Shown: positions 1-7,276, counted from the stretch's first letter. The stretch: 13,940 bases of DNA from Pavlovales sp. CCMP2436 (GCA_026770615.1 MU631329.1:335140-349079), one strand, 5' to 3'. Program-made: numbers and translations. Notes: a model not told the origin generated them from the letters alone.

Positions 1-903
1 TCACAGAAGGCGGCGGGCGCGATGTCGACCATGCGTCGAAGTCCGGCGCCCCGGTAGCGGCGGGGGAGTGCGAGGCGGGCAGTGGCAAGCTGGTCGTCGT
101 CGAGCGAGACTCTCAGTGCGTGTGTCGTCTGCGTGTGGATGATCGCGTCGAAGCGTGTGCACGCATCGCGCGCCTGGTCCGGGTAGCAGTGGCGGGCAAA
201 GAACTCAAATTTGCGTGCGGTGGAGAAGAGCGTTAGCAGCCAGAGCTGTTGCTTGTGTGACGAGCTGAGCGTTGCGATTAGCTTGTTTGAGATGCTGGCA
301 ATCTCGTCACACTTGCCAGCGAGGGCAAGCTTAACGTACTCCTCTGAGCCGATAGGGACGCCGTAGCACATGACGCCGTAGTGCGGGGTCAGGGCACCGT
401 CGAGCAGGTGGCTGCGTGTCACAAAGCCCCGATGGGCGTCGAGGAAGGCGATGTGGGCCTCGTCGATCCAGCATTCACACTTGGACGGCTGCACGACAAG
501 GCCGAGCCGTAAGAAGTGCGCGTCGTGGAAGCGCTGCATCGCCGCGAAGACGATCCAGGGCGGACCGCACGCGCGCACGTCATCGTGGCCAGCCCGAGCG
601 CCCCCACCGTATGGCCGCAGCTCGGCGTCGAGCACCTTTAACTCGGGGTGGATGGAGATGGCAAAGGCGACTCCAGCCTCTACTGACCCTTGAGCGACAC
701 CGGTCTCGCCGTCTCTGCCCATGGGCGTCAGGCCGCCGCCCTTGCCAGTGACGAAGATCGGGTACTTGGGAGCGAGCGTGGCGTAGAAGAGGCGTGCGAG
801 CGGGGCTAGGCCGGGGGAACTGACGAGGGTGCGTGCTACCATCTCTGCGCGGTCTCCCTCATTGAAGGCGTTGTAGATGTCGGAGCCTGCGATGCAAAAG
901 TGT
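1..903 (-). pseudogene. Truncated reverse transcriptase fragment (non-LTR type), second copy of the 10 kb element
   Basis: Read on the minus strand from about 903 down to 1, this is one uninterrupted frame of about 300 codons. It aligns with the RT core at roughly 10055-10948. It begins just upstream of RT motif A (SDIYNAFNEGDR) and keeps the motif C equivalent AGHDD, with the Asp pair at 579-584, followed by the same thumb-like and linker region (KQQLWLLTLFSTARKFE). From motif A to motif C, 11 of 101 residues differ by hand alignment, and many further base changes are at third positions. One codon is inserted relative to the other copy (LLDGALTP against LLDGVTP). The N-terminal RT region is missing: similarity stops near 903, 78 bases from the Canopy start codon. 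The other side runs off the window, so an intact C-terminus cannot be excluded. A 5' truncation is typical of non-LTR retrotransposition by target-primed reverse transcription. I infer a dead 5'-truncated insertion. Confidence 0.85.
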
Positions 904-980
904 GAGTTTTCAATTGAAATTGAGTTTTTAGGATTCCCTTTGACCAAGGGTCGATGTGGAAGCCGGGCTCCTGCAGGTTT

Positions 981-1964
981 ATGCGCCTTGGGCTGGTCGC
1001 CCTGGTGGCGCTCGCCGCCGTGGGCACGGCCAACGCGCAGATGTCGATGTCGGCCGAGGAGGACGAGATGCTCGAGGAGATGGGCGTGAAGGGCACGCCG
1101 ATGGGCCGCAAGGATTCGACGCCCAAGATGGAGATCGTCAAGTCGGACCTGCCGTACATCCGGTGCGACGTCTGCCGCAGGATGGTCGCCCTCGCCTTTG
1201 AGCACGCCACGACGGTGCTCGACAAGCGCTTTAAGCACCAGCCCAAGCGGCGCAACGAGTTTACGCAGTTCGACGGCGAGGGCGAGGTGCAGGACTACGT
1301 CGAGAAGCTCTGCAGCCCTGACAAGCCCGGCAGCCCGGGCGAATGGATCAAGCGGCTCGACATCCTTGCGGACGGCGACAAGCTGGTGCTCCACGAGAAC
1401 GCGGACTTTGGCCACTGCGAGCGCGAGTGCCGGACAATCGAGCGCGCGTGCGAGGACGTGATTGAGACTGCCGACACCGAGTTCTCCGAGGCGCTGTACG
1501 CGGCGGTGAAGGAGGTGCGCCGCTGCCTGCCCCCGTGAGATAACGGAAGATCCGAATAACGCGTCTGCCGTCTCTTCGTCCCTGACTACCCGACTACTTG
1601 TCTTGCATTGCCCTCCTCTGCCTGGCAGGGCGCCGACCTTGAGAAAGTGCAGCGGATGGTCTGCAACCGCGCCGCCAAAGTCTGCAAGACAAAGCCGCCG
1701 CCGCTCGCGCCTGGACGCGTCGACCACGCGTTCCGCACGATGACGAATGACGAGAAGTCGATGGCCGACATGATGGCAAACCTAAAGGACTCGGGGATGG
1801 GCGGCACGATGTATAAGCGGGAAGAACTTATGAAGGGGATGGCGGGGATGGAGGACAAGATGGCCCACATCGCGGAAGAGCATGGGATGGACACCGACGC
1901 GCTGGAGCGCGCGATCGCTCAGACGTCAGACCTGGAACCGGAACCCAGGAAGAGCGAGCTCTGA
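981..1964 (+). CDS. Canopy/DUF3456-family ER luminal protein (TLR4-regulator/MIR-interacting MSAP-like), two exons
   Basis: Exons are 981-1514 and 1629-1964, giving 289 residues. Residues 1-19 (MRLGLVALVALAAVGTANA) form a signal peptide, and this ATG was chosen because the upstream in-frame ATG at 954 would add a polar stretch ahead of it. The mature part holds the saposin-like Canopy pattern: CDVC at 62-65, C111, GEWIKRLDIL at 120-129, then C146, C150 (CERECRTIERAC) and C157. Exon 2 supplies C190 and C197, then the PPP and MYKREEL segments typical of the plant and algal branch. The last four residues, KSEL, form a KDEL-like ER-retrieval signal, so the product is expected in the ER lumen. Animal relatives act in folding or export of client receptors; the algal client is unknown. 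Nothing is broken. The long Met/Lys/Glu-rich tail (about 224-270) is probably helical. It stands alone, with an RT relic immediately upstream in divergent orientation. Confidence 0.9.
1515..1628 (+). other. Spliceosomal intron of the Canopy-family gene
   Basis: The donor is GAG|GTGCGC at 1515 and the acceptor is CTGGCAG|GGC ending at 1628, behind a pyrimidine-rich tract. Exon 1 ends in phase 0 and exon 2 opens in the same phase, so YAAVKE joins GADLEKVQRMVC as expected for the family. A second GT at 1535 (CCC|GTGAGA) looks closer to a consensus donor but leaves phase 2 and does not fit exon 2. Reading through ends at a TGA at 1536 after VRRCLPP, so intron retention would give a truncated protein without KSEL. 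Confidence 0.75.
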
Positions 1965-2755
1965 GCGGCTAGACTCCTGAGACGGATCCTATTCAAACCT
2001 ATTCAATAGGCAAAGTACAAGCTGTCGCCATTTGTTTTAGTACGTTCTCCAGAGCTGAGCCTTGGAGGGTAGAGTCTCAAGAGGCAAAGAAAAAGCGCTG
2101 GATCATCAAAACCTCCTAAATAACTAATTATATATTACTAATTAAATGCAGAATTTAGCTAAAAAGATATTCCTATTGAATAGGCAAATTTAAAAAAGTA
2201 CCAATAGGCACGAGTCAGAGGGCGCTCTGGGCGGCGTGGGGAGCGAGCGACACCCTCGCTTATAGCCTCCTGCGTTGCCAAGGTGCAGGTGATACCGCTC
2301 ATCGAGTTTCCGATGTCATGCGGCCTCTCGGCGAGTGGCTCAGGCTCGAGCGGCAGCGACGTAGGGTCATTGTTTGCCATGCTGAAAATTTCATAATTTT
2401 TCTTATAAAATTTACTAGGTCATAATAGGCCACTGGGAGGTCGTATCTTCAATCTGATTGAATCCGGGCTATCTACATGTCGTGGCGTCTACGGCAATGA
2501 AAGGTGACCTTGGGTGTCTGACGCGTGGTGCGTCGGCGCGACAGCGTGCCGAACGTAGCCTATTAATCAGGCCAAAAAGCTGGTTAAATAGGCACAGGGG
2601 TCTAGCCGTGAGATGCTGGTAATCGTAAAAAAAATTGCTGAGCACGGGAATAATCCTTTTTTTTTTTTTGAAAAACGCGAAGTAGTTACACTATGCAGCA
2701 CCAACAAAAGTGGCACCTTTCTCGTGGTCGCTTACTCTAATCGAACACGGATCTA
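1965..2755. other. AT-rich intergenic stretch without a supported gene
   Basis: This stretch holds the 3' flank of the Canopy gene and short AT-rich sequence. Visible structure includes two palindromes of the form CCTATTSAATAGG near 1997 and 2171, several further short AATAGGC copies, and a run of 13 T at 2657-2669. I see no tRNA or snRNA fold that I can support. Confidence 0.5.
2159..2380 (-). CDS. Possible short ORF or exon, unrecognised
   Basis: A 73-codon minus-strand frame starts with MANNDPTSLPLEPEPLAERP and ends at a TAG in AT-rich sequence. Codons in the first two thirds are GC-rich at third positions, unlike the AT-rich surroundings. The bases just before the ATG read ATTTTCAG|C, which would serve as a splice acceptor, so this could be an exon of a longer minus-strand gene or a trace of mobile-element coding sequence. 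No family is recognised. The tail (about 2159-2215) overlaps the AATAGGC repeat material and is probably not coding. Confidence 0.2.
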   Translation of the reverse strand: MANNDPTSLPLEPEPLAERPHDIGNSMSGITCTLATQEAISEGVARSPRRPERPLTRAYWYFFKFAYSIGISF

Positions 2756-2915
2756 TATAGAGGATCGCGGGCAATAAGAACGGCGGGTTTTGAGGCTGAG
2801 GCTGAGTTTCTTAGCAAATTACATACAAACAATGGTTAAAATTACCATTGAAGGGCTAAAAAACGAGGCTCAGTTTCTTAACACGACGGTTTCTTATTGC
2901 CTGCGATCCCCTGTA
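2756..2915. mobile_element. MITE copy 1, Tc1/mariner-like (TA target site)
   Basis: The element is bounded by TA and has terminal inverted repeats of about 23 bases. The left end reads TAGAGGATCGCGGGCAATAA and the right end is the reverse complement of CAGGGGATCGCAGGCAATAA. The inside is non-coding and AT-rich, with inner inverted pieces (GAGGCTGAGTTTCTTA near the left; GAGGCTCAGTTTCTTA near the right) and the marker AAATTACATACAAACAATGG. The same ends and inner marker recur at 5436-5606 in the opposite orientation. The TA duplication and CAG ends suggest mobilisation in trans by a Tc1/mariner-type transposase, which is not present in this window. Confidence 0.85.
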
Positions 2916-2994
2916 CTCACGGGTGCAGCCCAGCAATGGACCAGAACAGAGAATGATATTGCGAATCGCAGGTATACGAATCAACATAAAGTGA

Positions 2995-3060
2995 CGGCTA
3001 TGGCTTCGGTCACCCCGGGTCAGTCCGCAGGTGGGGAACGACCATCCTGAGCACTGTGCG
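2995..3060 (+). repeat. Repeat with MASVTPGQ coding trace, left arm
   Basis: The segment GGCTATGGCTTCGGTCACCC and its continuation recur in reverse complement at 3413-3468, and the first 23 bases recur at 6499-6521. On the plus strand it reads AMASVTPGQ and then loses frame, while the minus copy keeps MAQVTPGQRDHLERFAEDNN. It looks like the start of a mobile-element protein left in several places. Confidence 0.55.
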
Positions 3061-3253
3061 CCTCCATAATTGAAGACAGAGCTCGCTCTAGGCTTGCTGG
3101 ATTCGTCTCGGAGAGCTCTATTCTATAAATTTACCAGAAATTTGTGAATTTGAATGCGTGGGGTAGTAAATCAGTGACTAACAAATTAGTCTTTCTAAAA
3201 ATGGGGGATTGGTGGATACAGCATTTAGCACAACGAAGAAAAAAAATTGAAAT

Positions 3254-3385
3254 GTGAGAAAATTTGGATGCAGTATATAGCAATTTGAATTTTCCGAATG
3301 TAATTTTAAGAAGCAAGTTAGTTATTGGGCATCCATTCTTAAAAAAAGTTAGATACAAATCTACTGCAGATACATATATTTAAAA
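3254..3385. repeat. Dispersed AT-rich repeat, copy 1
   Basis: About 130 bases aligned in the same orientation with 7148-7276. Shared blocks are GTGAGAAA..TTTGGAT, ATATAGCA, GTAATTTTAAGAAGCA, GTTAGTTAT and TAGATACAAATCTA followed by TGCAGAT. No coding frame is shared. Its origin is unknown; it could be an element end or an untranslated region. Confidence 0.75.
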
Positions 3386-3412
3386 TTTTAATGACCACCT
3401 TTCGTTGTTGTC

Positions 3413-3468
3413 TTCGGCGAAGCGCTCAAGATGGTCCCTCTGACCGGGGGTGACCTGAGCCATAGCCT
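3413..3468 (-). repeat. Repeat with MAQVTPGQ coding trace, right arm
   Basis: This is the inverted partner of 2995-3060. On the minus strand, from the ATG near 3463, it encodes MAQVTPGQRDHLERFAEDNN and stops seven residues later at the edge of the AT-rich repeat. A splice-acceptor-like CTGACAATTTCTGCAG lies upstream on the same strand. It may be a truncated first exon of an element protein. Confidence 0.5.
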
Positions 3469-3469
3469 T

Positions 3470-3935
3470 ACTTGTTAAATTATTGAGAACCCGGTGTTCT
3501 AAAAACAGCCAGTTCTGCAGAAATTGTCAGGTTTTAAACATTCACTTATTTCAAGGTTTTATTTGACCAAGGTTAAAGAATTGATTCACACCTGGCTTAA
3601 CATGACCAGCCAGTCCCCCCTCACATCACGAATCCACAGCAGGCCCGTCACTCGCAAGCGCGCACTGATCCCGAACAAAGTCATCAATATACACGAAAAT
3701 CACCCACGCACACTGCGCTCATCAACCAAAAGGGCCTTGGAAACCAGCCAGCCACCCATGTGCACCGTCGCACAGCTCGGGCGACAAAAAGCCCAAAATC
3801 CATGAGTCAGCAAGCGAGAACAAACACGAGTCAGCAAGCCCGCCAGTTCCAGCACGCCCCAAAGTCCTGCGCCCGAGGCCCACCCCCGTCAAGGGGTGGG
3901 AGGGATAGCTGTGTGGAAGTCTTCCTCCAAAAAAT
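3470..3935. other. Stretch without a supported gene
   Basis: Open frames exist on both strands (for example 3524-3805 plus and 3722-3988 minus), but neither shows a recognisable domain, and they overlap each other. Part of the plus strand is rich in C and A. There is a short direct repeat of GAGTCAGCAAGC near 3803 and 3828. I see nothing else. Confidence 0.5.
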
Positions 3936-4734
3936 CTTCGGTCATACCACCGATCAAAATAAGTCAGATCTGACGGATCTTCGGTCACAATAGGTCAAAA
4001 TTTTATTCGAATAATACATTATAAATCGCCAGTTAGTTACTTTGGCACGATGTCAGCTTCGAAGTCGAGGCAGGGTTCGCTCTCCGGGTGGCTCGGGCGT
4101 GCGCATACGCCTGCCGTGGCAGGCGCTTCGGCGTCCGACTCGATGATCGTCGACTTGTGGCGCTGAAGCTGACACTGGCGTTCAACGCGGCTGGCGAGTT
4201 GAAGGTGGCCGCGTCCATGACTGCGCTGCCGCGCAGCGAGAAGCTCGCGCCGTCTGCCAAGAGGCCTACGCATGGCGTGCGGGGCAAGCTCGAGGACAAG
4301 CGCGGGTTCGGCAAGAAGTGGATCTCGTCGGAAGAGGGCATCAAAGCCGATCGCAAGCTGTGGCTCCGCTACGACCGGGCCACGAACTGCATGCACTGCG
4401 ACGCGTGTATCCGCTTCAACACAACGCACCCGCTGCTGAACTTCACCACCGGCTGCAATAGCATCCGCCTCAACCGCGTCCGGGAACACGAGCGTGCTGG
4501 CGAGACCAACGGCCACGGCGATGCGCTCTACAAGCTGATCAACAGAACCAAGCTCGAAGAGGATTTCTCGGCCTTGCTGACCAAGCAGATCAGCCTCGAG
4601 TCCGACCAAGGGAGTAGTCCGACGGGCTCGTGGTCCTCATCAAAAAGCCATCGGTCAATATGTGTCGGTAAAATTATATAGATCTGACGGATGTTCGGTC
4701 AGAACCGACGGACCTTTGGTCATGACCGGTCAAT
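3936..4734. mobile_element. Small hAT-like element A with subterminal GGTCA repeats
   Basis: The left end (CTTCGGTCA, AGTCAGATCTGAC, GATCTTCGGTCA) and the right end (GTTCGGTCAG, then ATGACCGGTCAAT) match the two ends of a second element at 12620-13389, and both also share an inner block beginning GCAGGGTTCGCTCTC. Repeated GGTCA motifs near both ends are what a transposase-binding subterminal region would look like. Inside is a zinc-finger ORF of the kind carried by hAT transposases, but no catalytic domain, so this would be a non-autonomous derivative. Exact ends and target duplication are not resolved. Confidence 0.65.
4088..4681 (+). CDS. TTF/BED-like zinc-finger protein, fragment of a hAT-type transposase
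   Basis: The frame has 197 codons, but the first 43 overlap sequence conserved as DNA in the other element, so translation may start at Met44 (4217, MTALPRSEKL). The core runs from about residue 76 to 143: KKW, then LWLRYDR, a Cys pair C104-x2-C107 (CMHCDAC), LLNFTTGCNSIRLNRV, and His134 and His143. This matches the TTF-type (BED-related) zinc finger found at the N-terminus of hAT transposases and of ZNF862/C17orf113-like host proteins derived from them, where it binds DNA. A charged helical segment follows (KLEEDFSALLTKQISLE). The frame ends in the element's subterminal repeats at 4681 and has no RNase-H-like catalytic domain. It could bind element ends as a repressor or simply be a relic; I cannot tell which. 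Confidence 0.6.
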   Translation: MARACAYACRGRRFGVRLDDRRLVALKLTLAFNAAGELKVAASMTALPRSEKLAPSAKRPTHGVRGKLEDKRGFGKKWISSEEGIKADRKLWLRYDRATNCMHCDACIRFNTTHPLLNFTTGCNSIRLNRVREHERAGETNGHGDALYKLINRTKLEEDFSALLTKQISLESDQGSSPTGSWSSSKSHRSICVGKII

Positions 4735-4803
4735 CACATTTAAGACTATATACGACTAAGATTTCTTCGTCATCCTGAAATGGCCGGATCGCGCTGCCCG
4801 CTC

Positions 4804-4830
4804 GCGAGGCAGCCCGATAGGCTGCCTCGC
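4804..4830. other. Perfect 11-bp stem-loop
   Basis: GCGAGGCAGCC at 4804-4814 pairs exactly with GGCTGCCTCGC at 4820-4830 around a 5-base loop (CGATA). It lies in the last third of the final exon-like part of the decayed repeat gene, where the minus strand reads RQPIGLPR. Its role is unknown. Confidence 0.7.
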
Positions 4831-5435
4831 AAAGCTGTTGTACTCACTGCTATAGGCCACCTCCATCACGGACGCTTCATCTACTACCTCATCCACCGCG
4901 CCTCTGCGCGGTTGCTCACGCCATGCGCGCGCGAACATGTTCATGGCATTCCAAACCCAAACCCGCCATCAAGTGGACTCGCTCGCGCTCGACGTCTCGG
5001 CTCCTTCGGCTCCTTCTTCAACCAGTCCTTCCAACGCGCCCCCGCGCTGCAGCCCGCGCTCCGCACGCGCGAACGAATTCACGGCATTCAAAACCCCGTC
5101 GCTTCCTTGCGACACGCCGAAGGTGAGACCCCAATGAACTCGCTCACTCGCGCTCGACCGGACGGCCTCGCGTTGCCTGGTTTGGCTCCTTCGGCTCCTT
5201 CTTCAACTAGTCCTTCCACCGTACCCCCGCGCGGCGGCCCGCGCCCTGCACGCGCGAACAAGTTCACGGCATTCAAAATCCAAACCCGCCATCAAGTGGA
5301 CTCGCTCGCGCTCGACGTCTCGGCTCCTTCGGCTCCCTCTTCAACCGGTTCTTCCACTGCGCCCCCGCGCTGCGGCCCACGCCCTGCACGCGCAAACGAG
5401 TTCTCGACATTCAAAACCCCATCGCTTCCCAGCGA

Positions 5436-5606
5436 TACAGGGAATCGCGGGCAATAAGAAACCGTCGTGTTAAGAAACTGAGCCTCTTTTTTTTGCATTG
5501 TTTGTATGTAATTTAAGCAACTTTAAGCATTGTTTGTATGTAATTTGCTAAGAACCTCAGACTCAGCCTCAAAAAGCGCCGTTCTTATTGCCCGCGATCC
5601 TCTGTA
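5436..5606. mobile_element. MITE copy 2, inverted relative to copy 1
   Basis: Ends are TA|CAGGGAATCGCGGGCAAT on the left and ..CGCGATCCTCTG|TA on the right, matching copy 1. The inner marker ATTGTTTGTATGTAATTT occurs twice (near 5498 and 5528), a small local duplication absent from copy 1. It has inserted in the minus-strand repeat gene: on that strand GGTGACG-TA-TCGCTGGG becomes continuous if the element and one TA are removed. Confidence 0.88.
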
Positions 5607-5771
5607 CGTCACCGCTGGGATCACCAATGGACTCGCTTGCTCGCGCACTGCCGGGCGGCCCCGCGTTGCGCAGCGACTCCAGCGCTTTGTTTTCGGCTTC
5701 CTCATCATCCACCACTTCTACCAGCTCCCCACTTCGGGTAGCGCGTAGGAGCCTGCGTCGGAGCGCTAAGA

Positions 5772-6270
5772 TCAGCCTGACTTGAACTTGAAACGTACCG
5801 CCAGCCCGAACCCCCCTACATTAATATAAGACGTCCACATAGTGGGATAGACTGCACCAGCAGATATTCCACGCATAGTTGCAACTTTTTGTCCCTCGGG
5901 GCAAGAACCGCAATATATGTGATGAAGGCTAGTGATGAAGTAGTGTTTGTGAGTCGCGAAGGTGTGCCGCGTTTGCAGACGGGCTGCATTTCCAGAGGTG
6001 ACGAGGGAGATGCAGCGACGGTCGATCAGCGCGCCAGTCGAGAGCCGTCGAGTGTCGTGTGTCTGGCATGATCAGCGGTGGGGACGGTATCCGTGTGCCC
6101 GGGGTGGTCCCCTGGATTTGAGGGTCTTTCAACGCTCGGGTCCAGTACGAGCCTACCAGGGACGTACGTTTAACTAAAAACTTACTCACTGTAAAACCGC
6201 GTGACGCCGCGAAAGGGATCGCAGCCCGCGCAGCAAGCGGCACACGGAAGGGTGCCAGCACTTTCACCAT
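5772..6270 (-). CDS. Possible small two-exon gene with mitochondrial-type leader, unrecognised
   Basis: Proposed exon 1 is 6270-6190: MVKVLAPFRVPLAARAAIPF and seven more residues, basic, rich in Ala and Arg and free of acidic residues, as in a mitochondrial presequence. It is followed by an excellent donor, GTGAGTAAG at 6189. Proposed exon 2 is 6062-5772, after the acceptor ATGCCAG. It is open for 96 codons in the matching phase, includes YCGSCPEGQKVATMRGISAG, and ends GFGLAVRFKFKSG. The product would be about 123 residues. No family is recognised. An unspliced frame continues from exon 1 to about 5929 and is the main alternative, and a plus-strand frame at 5889-6071 overlaps. The good donor and matching phase are the only evidence. 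Confidence 0.3.
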
Positions 6271-6428
6271 CCCCCGGGGTCGAAATCCGAATTAGTGCCA
6301 GTGGCGTGATTCCGCACTGGGGAGGGTGGAAAGCTGTGGTCGTGACGAGAAGGTAGACGTTGCTCGCCCCTGCGGGCTAAGATTCGATAGCTGCTGTAGA
6401 GCCCTCCTGGAAGGTCGGAGCCCACTTT

Positions 6429-7145
6429 GTGTGCCTCTTGTGTGCCTCTGGGGTTGACGACATGCTAAAGGTGACTTACATTTCCGATTCTGTGCGCTCG
6501 GCTATGGCTTCGGTCACTCCCCCCTATGGCTTTGTCAACGTGGTGATGCCCAGTCTCGAGCTCGAGCTCGGGCCCCAGCTCTGGCCCGCGCCCGAGCCGG
6601 AGGTCGAGATCGAGCCAGAGCCCGATCCGGAGCCCAAGCCCCAGCCTCAACTCGCGCCCAACGCCGAGCCGGCGCGGTGCGATTTGCACGAGCGTGCGCC
6701 GCCAACACAAGAGCTGCCTGATACAAAGCGCGAGCCTGACGCTGGCGGCGAGAACGACGACTGGGAATTGTGGACGCTCGGACAATTCACGCGAATGGAG
6801 CTCATGTGGTGCGGCCGCGCTGCTGTGCCGATCGACGAGCAGGACGATTCATCCCTCCAGACGCTGCAGCGCAATGCTGCGCTCATCCACCCGCGCAAGG
6901 ATGTGCTCGCATGCCTGCAGTACCACGCCGCCGGCTCGATTGCGAAAGTGGTCGAGCTCCTCGTGGCGTCTGCGCTGGCTCTCAAGGTCGGCGAGCTCGT
7001 CGCCCAAGCGCTCGAGGAGCAAGTGCCCGAGCGCATCGCTTTGCGACAGGAAGCGGAGACAGCGTTCTACATGGTGGTGCGCGCGCGCGCGCCGTCGACG
7101 AGCTCAAGGTGGGGCCGACAGAGACTGAGCGCTGAAACATTTTAA
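6429..7145 (+). CDS. Glu/Pro-rich protein with helical C-terminal half, unrecognised
   Basis: The frame has 238 codons. The likely start is either 6429 or the ATG at 6504 (MASVTPPYGF), which sits in a short block repeated near 3000 and 3468, where it also begins a frame. Residues 40-80 are a Glu/Pro/Lys low-complexity run (PEPEVEIEPEPDPEPKPQPQ). Residues 105-230 look globular and helical, with GENDDWELWTLGQFTRMELM and then KVGELVAQALEEQVPERIAL. No domain is recognised. Near 7078-7092 there is an alternating GC run; a one-step slip there would give VDELKVGPTETER and a stop at 7135 instead of APSTSSRWGRQRLSAETF, which looks more protein-like. It lies just before the retroelement and could be its first ORF or an independent gene. 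Confidence 0.4.
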   Translation: MCLLCASGVDDMLKVTYISDSVRSAMASVTPPYGFVNVVMPSLELELGPQLWPAPEPEVEIEPEPDPEPKPQPQLAPNAEPARCDLHERAPPTQELPDTKREPDAGGENDDWELWTLGQFTRMELMWCGRAAVPIDEQDDSSLQTLQRNAALIHPRKDVLACLQYHAAGSIAKVVELLVASALALKVGELVAQALEEQVPERIALRQEAETAFYMVVRARAPSTSSRWGRQRLSAETF

Positions 7146-7147
7146 AA

Positions 7148-7276
7148 GTGAGAAATTTTGGATACAATATATAGCATTTTTAATTTGTCGTGTGTAATTT
7201 TAAGAAGCAGTTAGTTATCTGCCCCATTTTTTTCGAGTGCTAGATACAAATCTATTGCAGATGTATATATTTAAAA
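7148..7276. repeat. Dispersed AT-rich repeat, copy 2
   Basis: Aligns with 3254-3385 in the same orientation. It separates the 6429-7145 ORF from the retroelement frame and overlaps the first codons of that frame (7237), so the true 5' boundary of the retroelement may lie at or just after this repeat. Confidence 0.75.

Larger units (their letters stand above)
4756..5770 (-). pseudogene. Decayed tandem-repeat protein gene, interrupted by MITE copy 2
   Basis: On the minus strand four repeat units are recognisable by the core N-x-FARA: NSFARAGRG (near 5390), NLFARAGRG (5254), NSFARAERG (5069) and MNMFARAWR (4930). Spacing is about 136, 185 and 139 bases. Each core is followed by an R-G-G-A-V-like stretch and an acidic EGLVEEGAEGAE-like stretch; two linker types alternate. 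The upstream part (5607-5770) reads GELVEVVDDEEAENKALESL and then SARASESIGDPSGDV. The frame ends at TAG with FRMTKKS at 4756. Breaks visible by eye are a TGA at 5292-5294 and frame shifts near 5090-5110. The strand was chosen because excision of the MITE joins the two sides in frame only on this strand. The plus strand also has a long open frame, probably an effect of base composition. No known family is recognised. Confidence 0.5.

Noticed and set aside
2600..2669. T run after an ATTGCTGAGCACGGG-like stretch as the end of a pol III or snRNA gene
   Set aside because: No Sm site, box A/B or matching snRNA fold is visible; a T run alone is weak in AT-rich sequence.
4780..5457. Plus-strand frame of 225 codons over the tandem repeats
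   Set aside because: Repeats are visible in it too (SAPSSTSPS-like), but MITE excision and the acidic-repeat logic favour the minus strand, and the plus frame runs into the MITE terminal repeat.
6270..6310. GGGTCGAAATCC as a tRNA T-arm
   Set aside because: The spacing does not fit GGTTCRANNCC, and no acceptor, D-arm or anticodon stem could be found around it.
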